Assembly (NCBI RefSeq): GCF_003219795.1
Contig: NZ_QJVC01000002.1
Coordinates: 407,281 to 471,280, forward strand
Length of the DNA: 64,000 nt
Reading direction: 5' to 3'
Source: Arthrobacter psychrolactophilus
GTDB taxonomy: Bacteria; Actinomycetota; Actinomycetes; Actinomycetales; Micrococcaceae
The position numbers and the translations under genes were made by a program. Under the pieces are notes generated by a model that was not told the origin of the DNA, made no database searches, and worked only from the letters and a program-made list of their open reading frames with translations. Below, piece after piece: positions 58,401 to 64,000 of this stretch (the stretch's first letter is position 1; each line of letters begins with the position of its first letter).

Positions 58401-58910
58401 ATCGGCGGAGCCCATGACGATGGCGTCGCGTTCGATTCCCAAGCGCAAGCCATAATCCGTCACGATGCCACTCGCGTAGGAATGGTAGGTGGAAACCTTG
58501 GGCTCCAAGGCATCCCGGGCCGCTGCGGCGGGGGCCAGCTCCACGAGCCCCGAGCGGGCCAGCGTGCCGAGTTTAGCCAGCTGCCCGCGAATGCGTGAGG
58601 CTAATTCTCCGGCCGCTTTTCGAGTGAAGGTGACGCCGAGGATCTCCTCGGGCAGGACCAAACCATTGGCCACGAGCCACACAACACGGTCGGCCATCGT
58701 GGTGGTCTTGCCCGATCCGGCACCGGCAATGACCAGCAATGGCTCCAGCGGCGAGCAGATAATCGCGGCCTGTTCAGGGGTGGGCGGGCGCTGTTCCAAA
58801 AGCTCGGCCAGCTCGTAGGGACTCAAGACGGGCCGCTCCGGCGCCTGGCTCGAGTCCGGGACCTCGGATGCTTCCGACGCTTCAGTGCTCACTTGCTCAG
58901 AGGTACTCAT
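55413..58910 (-). CDS. adnB: AdnB helicase-nuclease subunit
   Basis: A 1165-residue UvrD-like helicase with Walker A GAGSGKT (63-69), LLDEFQDTSHAQLQL (motif II) and VAFTRARDYL (motif VI). A C-terminal RecB-type nuclease carries D1080 (GRIDAVF), D1094-W-K1096 (LIDWKTGK) and Q1112/Y1116 (VQLAVY), all intact. AdnAB resects double-strand breaks in mycobacteria, where AdnB is the lead motor. ATG 58910 overlaps the adnA stop (ATGA). Confidence 0.92.
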   Translation of the reverse strand: MSTSEQVSTEASEASEVPDSSQAPERPVLSPYELAELLEQRPPTPEQAAIICSPLEPLLVIAGAGSGKTTTMADRVVWLVANGLVLPEEILGVTFTRKAAGELASRIRGQLAKLGTLARSGLVELAPAAAARDALEPKVSTYHSYASGIVTDYGLRLGIERDAIVMGSADAWQLASHVVEAHDGAHEHFTAAKSTLIQSVMDLAGECAEHLQEPEQVIATIEEYLASFEALPYIAETVKPRTAAVTKQLDVLRTRASVAALVQKYAEAKRRRNVLDYGDLVALAARIARDVPHAAEMERQRFKVVLLDEFQDTSHAQLQLFAELFGAGHPVTAVGDPHQSIYGFRGASAGQLFRFPEIFLKHDGAYAGTAELTIAWRNSAHILAAANVMSAELTAAQTRKANARLAAGLTESERAAAGPRVVVSPLREKPHAPDGEVVLARYETELDEAEAIAAEILDRKGDFTHRTGAQGAMTLAVLCRRRAQFSKLQSVFEARGIPYEIVGLSGLLGTPEIVDLVATLRVIADPGRSDALMRLLTGARWRIGPADLMAFADWARHLARRRSWAAKHRVGFDAAALHAEGGESPQETPDAPVVTADLVDASSLIEALDYLSPDYWPEGCRPLSDVARTRLLALRDELRVLRTFVGEDLANLLGVVEKTMLLDIELAAKPGSSIHHARRHLDAFADAAATFMQAAQRVDLDAFLAWLETAESEEGGLEMSPVESNPDAVALLTVHASKGLEWDVVFVPGMNAGAFPSARADRWSTGAKSLPWPLRGDRDDLPEWDMNVPDLKSLMDNEKLFADDVLLHAEEEERRLAYVAFTRARDYLMCSTTVWGSGKKPLEPSPFLDELLPLTEGAHQTAALGLWREDPEEDAVNPISAGAESAPWPYDPLNGPEIAGRAGVAQRIGRRENSERSAAAVLASVAEFQEQEISAGTAEFLAQNPRWGTEASVLLAQDKIETEQLRVELPPHISASRLVALGEDPDKVTRAMRRPVPTKPGMAARKGTAFHAWIEEFFATTGQLDFDEEPGADAYVDEAYGLADMQETFKNSDWAARIPADLEVPIETRVAEVVVRGRIDAVFRDPDGVWDLIDWKTGKVPSKAQLAVRGVQLAVYRLAWSRLKGVPLDQVRAAFYYVGQDKLIRPVDLAGQEELEAIVRNAYTA

Positions 58911-61900
58911 TCGGTGATTTGTTTCCCTTCCGGGCACAGCGGACAGATGGTGGGCAGGGGGCAGCCATTACGTTCGGACCAATCGGCCCCGTGACGGGCG
59001 GGGAAAACCGCCTGGGCCATGAGCAGGGCCGCCTCCATGACTTTGCGGGTGGGATCGTTATCGCTGCCAGCCACCATGGCCGCCTGGTCCTGTGTTTTCA
59101 CGCTCTTGGTGCCATCGCCGAGCGGCAGTAGCGCGGCCCCGCCGGAGACGGCTCCGGCAAAGCCCGCAGCGGCGGCCTGCTCCTCGAAGCCTCCCGCGCT
59201 CACGGCTACTTGGTAGGCACCCAGCTGCGGATGCTCGGCCACCTGATCCTTGGTGGGTTTGGTACGCCCGGTCTTGAGGTCAACAACAATCAGATTTCCT
59301 TGGGAATCAGCCTCAAGCCGGTCCACCTGCCCACGCAGCCGGACCACGTGATCTCCCTCAGGTAATTCACCTAGATCGGTCGTGAAGTTCTCCTCGACAC
59401 CGATCAAGGTGCGTCCCTGTTGCCGGGCGTCGATGACGTACTGCGCCAGCTTGCCCAGCATCTCCTGAGCACGTTTGTAGTCCACATCGCTCTCCCACGA
59501 CTCAGGAAGCCCGAGCGACGGCCAGCGTTTATCCAGCTCGGCCAGGTATTCATGTCCGGCGCCGTTGGGGATGTCTTGGGCGATGCCATGGATGAGCGTT
59601 CCGAGGCTGCGCGCAAAGTCCGTCGTCGCTTCGCCTCCGGCCGCTTTGATAAACCAATTCAGGGGTGACTTGAGTACCTCTTCAACTTTCGACGGCGAGA
59701 CCACCACCGGCTCGCCCGGCGCCACAATCGCGGCGTCAGAGCTCAACGGCAACAGCCCCCACCATTGCTTCGGGTGAGCCCCGGGCACCTGGTTTTCCGA
59801 CAGGAGTGCCAGCATGCGTGCGGCTTCCGGCTCGGCATGCATCTCCGATTCTTGCCGGAGTTCGGCCACGAGCGAGCGCAAGGTCATGGGCCGGGGTACC
59901 TGCTCTACTGGGCGGACAGGATATTGTGATTCGCCGCCGGAATCGGTCACGGGGATATAGGGCGCGGCCAGATCTAGGAATTGTGAGGGCTGCAGATCAT
60001 GCCCCGCGGCTGCTGTGAGAATCAAGAGCTCACTGGCGCGCGAGATGGCGGCAGCAAAGCTGCGGAGTTCGTCATACCGGATGTCCCGCAGTCGTGCGGC
60101 CGGATCGATCTGCTGGGCCGCGAGCGCCCCCCGTTCAAGCACATCCACGAGCAGCTGGCTCCCCAGCAATTCACCTCGCAGGCGAGTGTTGGGCCAGACG
60201 CCTTCTTGCAGACCGGCCACAATCACCACGGGCCATTCCCTGCCCGCAGCACTGGCCGGGGTCAAGATCTCCACGGCGTCCGTGCGCTGCGCACGAGCCG
60301 CGAGCGTATCCATGGGCAGTTCCTGGTCCATGAGGTAGTCCAAGAACTGTTGTGGGCTAGAACCGGGCAGCTGGTCCACATAGCGTTCGGCCGTTTGGAA
60401 CAAGGCCATGACAGCGTCGAGATCCCTATCGGCGCGAATCCCTGTGGGGCCACCACGCAGTGCCTGAGTCTCCCAGGTTCCGGAACTGTCGCACGCGTCC
60501 CACAGCGCCCACAAGACCGTCTCGGCATTCGCGCCCGCCTCAACGACCGCCACTCGACCGGCCGCCAGCATGGCTGCAATGCGGCGAGCATTGGCGGCCT
60601 CCCAGCCCAAGGGCTCTAGCTTTTCTGGGTTGAGCAATGCCTCGACGAGCAGCTCGTCGCTGGCGCGGCCGCCTCCCGCATGCAGTTCTTGTTGCCGCAG
60701 TGCCTGCCGCAAACGGCGCAGATGAAGCGCCGTTGAGCGCCCCAGACGTGAGGTTAACAGCGCAACGCAAGCCTCGGCGTCGAGCTTCTCTGGCGCCAAG
60801 GCAACAGCAAAGGCCTCGAGGAGCGGGCGTACGGCGGGCTCGTCGCGGACCGGATTCTCGGCGACAGGCACCTTGACGGCGATCCCCTGCGCACTTAAAT
60901 ATCGTTGCAGAGCCGCGAGCGCCGAACCTGTTCGCACAATGACGGCGATCTGGTTCAGTCCGCGACCGCCCAGGTGTTGCAGATGCAAGATGCGCTCCGC
61001 CACGAGACGCAGCTCGTGCACCTCTGACGCCACCACATGGGCGCTGACCGCAGCACCGTCCGCTACCGTCTCAGCTACGTCACTGCGCCACCGGAGTTCA
61101 CGCGCCTTGTGTCCACCACGAATCTGGAAGATCCGGTCCGCGACACCCTGCCAGGCGGCCCCGAGGGCGGGATTCATGCGGTGGGAGGCGCTGAGGGAAA
61201 ACTGTTGCAGTGGGTGTTCGGGCGTGGAGAGGGTCTCCCCCAGGGACGCGATGAGATCCGGGCGTGCCCCACGGAAACCCTGCACCACGGTGTCAGGGGA
61301 TGCTGCCACGAGCACGTCCTTGCCGCGAGCCACGAGCCGAAGGAGTTCATGCACCGATTTATTGGCCTCTTGAATGTCGTCAACAACAATCAAGGACAGC
61401 CGGTTACGTTCCTGAGCGAGGAATTCCGGATCCAGCTGCAGCAGGGTCGTGGCCGCCGTGATGATGCCTGCGGGGTCAAAGGAACCCGATTTTCCCCAGT
61501 CCACTACATCGCGGTACTCCTGGTAGAGGGACGCCGCGGCAACCCAATCCGGGCGCTTCTGGGCAGATCCCAGTTCAGCGAGTTCTTCCGGAGCCAGCCC
61601 ATACTCAATGACCCGGTCAAAGAGCTCGCGGATCTCCTTCCGGAATCCCCGGGTTTCTAAGGCGTCGGACAGTTCGGCGGGCCACTGCGGGGCCGACCCC
61701 AGACCGAGCCGATGCCCCAACAACAGATCCCTGATGATCAGGTCTTGTTCCGGGCCGCTCATGAGGCGCGGCGGGCCATCGAGGTGTGGCATTCGCCCCT
61801 CGACCTTGGCCCGGCGCAGCAAATCAAAGGCATAGGAGGACCAGGTTCTGGCCGGCGAGGTACTGAGGCTTCGAGTCAGCCGGGCGCTAAAACCATCGCG

Positions 61901-62209
61901 CAGGCGTGCAGCCGCGAGACGCGACGGCGCCAGCAGCAGGGCACCGGCGGGATCGATCCCGTGATGATCCATCCGCTGCACCGACGCTTCAATGAGAACT
62001 GTGGACTTCCCGGTTCCCGGGGCACCCCAAATCAAGACCGGGCCCGAGCCGGGTTCCAGATCCACAACTGCCTGCTGGTCGGCCGTGAGCTGCGGGGCGG
62101 AGCGAACACTGTCCACGGGTGGCACCAGCGCCAACTTCGGCACCGCGAATTTCCCTGGCTTTTCTGCGAAGGGCTGTTCTGAATACGGCTGCTCTGCTTG
62201 CGTGCTCAT
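58907..62209 (-). CDS. adnA: AdnA helicase-nuclease subunit
   Basis: A 1100-residue partner of AdnB. Walker A is GAPGTGKS (62-69). The C-terminal nuclease has H874, D963 (GQVDRLE), D977 and K979 (VVDLKTGRT). Three cysteines at 1083, 1089 and 1092 (CPLPTICPLC) match the Fe-S staple of AddB-type nucleases, but the expected fourth, upstream Cys appears as Ser848 (LKSPLNWFI). It overlaps adnB and the upstream MGMT-like gene by 4 bp each. Confidence 0.9.
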   Translation of the reverse strand: MSTQAEQPYSEQPFAEKPGKFAVPKLALVPPVDSVRSAPQLTADQQAVVDLEPGSGPVLIWGAPGTGKSTVLIEASVQRMDHHGIDPAGALLLAPSRLAAARLRDGFSARLTRSLSTSPARTWSSYAFDLLRRAKVEGRMPHLDGPPRLMSGPEQDLIIRDLLLGHRLGLGSAPQWPAELSDALETRGFRKEIRELFDRVIEYGLAPEELAELGSAQKRPDWVAAASLYQEYRDVVDWGKSGSFDPAGIITAATTLLQLDPEFLAQERNRLSLIVVDDIQEANKSVHELLRLVARGKDVLVAASPDTVVQGFRGARPDLIASLGETLSTPEHPLQQFSLSASHRMNPALGAAWQGVADRIFQIRGGHKARELRWRSDVAETVADGAAVSAHVVASEVHELRLVAERILHLQHLGGRGLNQIAVIVRTGSALAALQRYLSAQGIAVKVPVAENPVRDEPAVRPLLEAFAVALAPEKLDAEACVALLTSRLGRSTALHLRRLRQALRQQELHAGGGRASDELLVEALLNPEKLEPLGWEAANARRIAAMLAAGRVAVVEAGANAETVLWALWDACDSSGTWETQALRGGPTGIRADRDLDAVMALFQTAERYVDQLPGSSPQQFLDYLMDQELPMDTLAARAQRTDAVEILTPASAAGREWPVVIVAGLQEGVWPNTRLRGELLGSQLLVDVLERGALAAQQIDPAARLRDIRYDELRSFAAAISRASELLILTAAAGHDLQPSQFLDLAAPYIPVTDSGGESQYPVRPVEQVPRPMTLRSLVAELRQESEMHAEPEAARMLALLSENQVPGAHPKQWWGLLPLSSDAAIVAPGEPVVVSPSKVEEVLKSPLNWFIKAAGGEATTDFARSLGTLIHGIAQDIPNGAGHEYLAELDKRWPSLGLPESWESDVDYKRAQEMLGKLAQYVIDARQQGRTLIGVEENFTTDLGELPEGDHVVRLRGQVDRLEADSQGNLIVVDLKTGRTKPTKDQVAEHPQLGAYQVAVSAGGFEEQAAAAGFAGAVSGGAALLPLGDGTKSVKTQDQAAMVAGSDNDPTRKVMEAALLMAQAVFPARHGADWSERNGCPLPTICPLCPEGKQITE

Positions 62210-62628
62210 ACTTGTAGTCCATCATGAGGCTCTGACATTGTGGCGTCGGAACCATCCAGCACCCGGAGGCTCTCGGCGATGGCGTCGATCTGATCAAATT
62301 CGGTGTCGCTGGGGTTCCAGCGCGCGAGCTTCATGTCAACCCGCCATGACGGAGTCCGGCCAGCTGTGGGAGAGGTATCGCCGCGCAGGGCTGTCTGCTC
62401 TTGGCGGTAATGTTCCAGTGCCTGAGCATCAAGGCCCTGTGGTGCCTGACCGCTGGCACGAATGACCCGCCACCAGGGCGTGTCGCTGCCCTGCGCCGCC
62501 ATCGCGGCGCCCACCTGCCGAGGTCCACCATTCTCGAGCAAGGCCGCAATGTCCCCATAGGAGAGGACGCGGGCTGGCGGAATCAAGTCCGCTACCGCCA
62601 AAACTGCTTCAATATACTGCTCACGCAT
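62206..62628 (-). CDS. Alkyltransferase-like protein (MGMT fold, no active Cys)
   Basis: A 140-residue protein with the MGMT winged helix (ARVLSYGDIAALL and GPRQVGAAMAAQ). The PCHRV active site of O6-methylguanine methyltransferases reads WWRVI, so the acceptor Cys is replaced by Trp. Such ATL proteins bind O6-alkylguanine, flip it out and recruit nucleotide excision repair. It overlaps adnA (ATGA) and heads the operon. Confidence 0.9.
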   Translation of the reverse strand: MREQYIEAVLAVADLIPPARVLSYGDIAALLENGGPRQVGAAMAAQGSDTPWWRVIRASGQAPQGLDAQALEHYRQEQTALRGDTSPTAGRTPSWRVDMKLARWNPSDTEFDQIDAIAESLRVLDGSDATMSEPHDGLQV

Positions 62629-62707
62629 GCCTCAAGCCTAGTTCGCCTGAGCAGCCCAGATGCGCCCCGGATACGTCTTTGTCCATGGCAGCAGGTAGCG
62701 TTATGGA

Positions 62708-63394
62708 ATGACTAGCTGGAGCATGCACCCCCGTGCCGCATTTGACCTTGAAACCACCGGCAAGGATCCGCGCACGGCGCGGATCGTCACGGCCTCGATC
62801 GTGATGGTGGACGAGAGCGGTGCCGTGGCCGAAAGCTACGAGTGGCTAGCCGATCCCGGAGTTGAAATCCCCGAGGAAGCTGCCGCAATCCACGGCATCT
62901 CCACGGCCCATGCCCGCGAAAACGGCCGCCCCTCCGACGAGGTCACGGCAGAGGTTGGCGCCGTCCTGGCCACCTTGTTCGCCAATGACATCCCCGTTAT
63001 CGCCTTCAATGCCAGCTACGACTTCACCGTCCTGGCCAACGAGGCTCGCCGGCACGAACTCACGCAGATCACGGCGTCTCCCGTCATTGACCCCTTTATC
63101 TGCAATAAGCACGTCGACCGTTTCCGCAAGGGCAGCCGCACGCTCGTGGCCCTGTGCGAGGAATACGGCATCAACCTTGAGGACGCTCACACCTCGGCCG
63201 CCGACGCCGAGGCCACGCTGCGCCTGGCCGATGCCCTGGCCGCGAAATACAGTGCCCTGCGGATTGATCTGAACGAACTGCATGCCGCACAAGTTGGCTG
63301 GGCGCGGGAGCAGGCCGCTGATTTCCAGGCCTATCTGCGTCGCGTCAAAGATCCAGAAGCCGTGATCGAGGGCGACTGGCCGCTTCTTCCCTGA
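62708..63394 (+). CDS. DnaQ-like 3'-5' exonuclease
   Basis: A 228-residue DEDDh exonuclease. Exo I is AAFDLETTG, Exo II is VIAFNASYDFTVL and Exo III is H-x4-D in TSAADAEATL. It resembles the epsilon proofreading fold and is used as a stand-alone repair exonuclease in many actinobacteria. It is divergent from the ATL-adnA-adnB operon. Confidence 0.92.
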   Translation: MTSWSMHPRAAFDLETTGKDPRTARIVTASIVMVDESGAVAESYEWLADPGVEIPEEAAAIHGISTAHARENGRPSDEVTAEVGAVLATLFANDIPVIAFNASYDFTVLANEARRHELTQITASPVIDPFICNKHVDRFRKGSRTLVALCEEYGINLEDAHTSAADAEATLRLADALAAKYSALRIDLNELHAAQVGWAREQAADFQAYLRRVKDPEAVIEGDWPLLP

Positions 63395-63407
63395 TCGACA
63401 CCTCCCG

Positions 63408-63471
63408 GTCTCACAGAAGTTGGACCACGAAAAGCGCGGGATGTAATGGAATGACCCAACTGTAGTGAGAC
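63408..63471. repeat. Imperfect 20-bp inverted repeat (possible IS-end remnant or hairpin)
   Basis: GTCTCACAGAAGTTGGACCA (63408-63427) and the complement of 63452-63471 match at 15 of 20 positions around a 24-bp spacer. It starts 14 bp after the exonuclease stop. It could be a termination hairpin or remains of insertion-sequence ends; no transposase is present. Confidence 0.4.
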
Positions 63472-63687
63472 AACTTCAGCAAGTCCGTTTGATTCACGTC
63501 CAAGACGTCGTGTGTCCCATACGAAGGAACCCTGCGGGACTGTCGACTGCGACTTGAAGAACAGTGCGAATGGGCTCTGCCGGGTGGAAGAAGCTAGCCA
63601 TTCTGCTGGGCTGGTTCATCCGATGCTGGATTCCGAGAATCGACGAAAGATTAGGAACTCTGAGGGCACATCGAAATCGGTGGTTAG
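63472..63687. other. Non-coding stretch, likely degraded
   Basis: About 215 bp with lower GC and no convincing reading frame, promoter or RNA. It lies between the inverted repeat and the broken toxin gene. Confidence 0.4.
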
Positions 63688-63840
63688 CTATTTGTAGACC
63701 TCGCCGCGGTGCGCCACTCGGAGCACGGTGACGACCAGAATATCGTCAATACCGTCGTATAGAGGCCGATGGTCGCCAATACGAATCCTTCAAGCGTGAG
63801 TTTCACCGGCCAGCTTCTTGTACCCGGTTGGGTGAGGATC
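63688..63840 (-). pseudogene. Broken RelE/ParE-type toxin gene
   Basis: The minus strand reads DPHPTGYKKLAGETHA, then TGA, then RIRIGDHRPLYDGIDDIL and VVTVLRVAHRGEVYK plus stop. This is the C-terminal two thirds of a RelE toxin (GxKKLxG...RxGDxRxxY...RVxHRxEVY). A TGA replaces the Trp usually found before RIRxGD, and another stop precedes DPHP. No antitoxin gene is visible, although the window ends soon after. Confidence 0.6.
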
Positions 63841-63874
63841 CTAATGAAGTTCACACATCCCGGAGAGAATGCGT

Positions 63875-63900
63875 CGCTAAATGCCATAGTTAAGCGTTCT
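63875..63900. repeat. Half copy of the dispersed palindromic repeat
   Basis: AATGCCATAGTT (63880-63891) is identical to the outer left arm of copy C, and the following AAGCGTTCT resembles its GGGCATTCT. The matching right arm is missing. The last 100 bp of the window beyond it contain no gene I can support; a possible minus-strand C-terminus KEATEKQAA ends at 63969 at the very edge. Confidence 0.5.
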
Positions 63901-64000
63901 GATTTCCTAGGCTGCCGCGGTTGCGGAATTTTTCAAGTCAAGCGGTACCAAGGTGAGTTAGACAGCGGTTAGGCTGCTTGTTTTTCGGTGGCTTCCTTTG

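Noticed and set aside
63512-63697. A 61-codon plus-strand frame
   Set aside because: No ribosome binding site or recognisable domain, and it lies in degraded sequence.

Overview
The window is a stretch of high-GC Gram-positive (actinobacterial) chromosome. The best fit is an Arthrobacter-like member of the Micrococcaceae. This rests on actinobacterial marker genes (an adnAB recombination helicase-nuclease pair, uvrD2 with an HRDC tail next to nudC, a UPF0182 membrane protein beside an S16/PDZ protease and a DUF2342 zincin-like protein), GTG/TTG starts, and dense gene packing. The species is inferred from gene content, not from a search. No rRNA, CRISPR array, prophage or intact transposase was seen.

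Layout. 1-3030: a truncated lipid kinase, a J-domain protein, the tRNA methyltransferase TrmL and a UbiE-like methyltransferase. 3060-4350: an AbiEi-type winged-helix protein with a putative PD-(D/E)XK nuclease tail, bracketed by two copies of a palindromic repeat. 4389-6174: electron transfer flavoprotein etfAB. 6510-8611: an FtsX-type ABC exporter. 8664-13515: an HtrA-like protease, a TPM-domain membrane protein and PspA (envelope stress). 13589-17453: two aldo/keto reductases, an XRE regulator and an NAD-epimerase-like protein. 17534-20631: a small HTH-Mop regulator and modABC for molybdate uptake. 20784-20860: initiator tRNA.

20934-31086 is a catabolic block. Four genes match valine/isobutyryl-CoA degradation (acyl-CoA dehydrogenase, HIB-CoA hydrolase, HIB dehydrogenase, enoyl-CoA hydratase). 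A cytochrome b-like gene is divergent from a MarR regulator. A fadA-fadB-dienoyl-CoA-isomerase operon handles beta-oxidation. The acyl-CoA dehydrogenase would pass electrons to the EtfAB encoded at the left of the window. 31226-39524 holds transporters and envelope functions: AI-2E family permease, cardiolipin synthase, PepA with an AbgT transporter, a small SHOCT membrane protein and an SLC13/TrkA-C permease. A second initiator tRNA follows.

39795-45647 holds the UPF0182, S16-PDZ and DUF2342 genes. 45748-49000 is more accessory in character: a TetR/alpha-beta hydrolase pair with strong palindromic operators, a TetR remnant, a perfect 19-bp inverted repeat and an SDR gene framed by a direct repeat. 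48986-63394 is a DNA-repair region: a YgjP-like peptidase, an orphan ThiF/E1-like protein, uvrD2, nudC, a phosphotransferase-like protein, adnB, adnA, an alkyltransferase-like protein and a DnaQ-type exonuclease. 63400-64000 is degraded sequence with an imperfect inverted repeat, a broken relE-type toxin and half of the palindromic repeat.

The most promising item for something undescribed is the AbiEi-nuclease gene flanked by the palindromic repeats. Next are the orphan E1-like protein and the altered key residues in AdnA and in the phosphotransferase-like protein.
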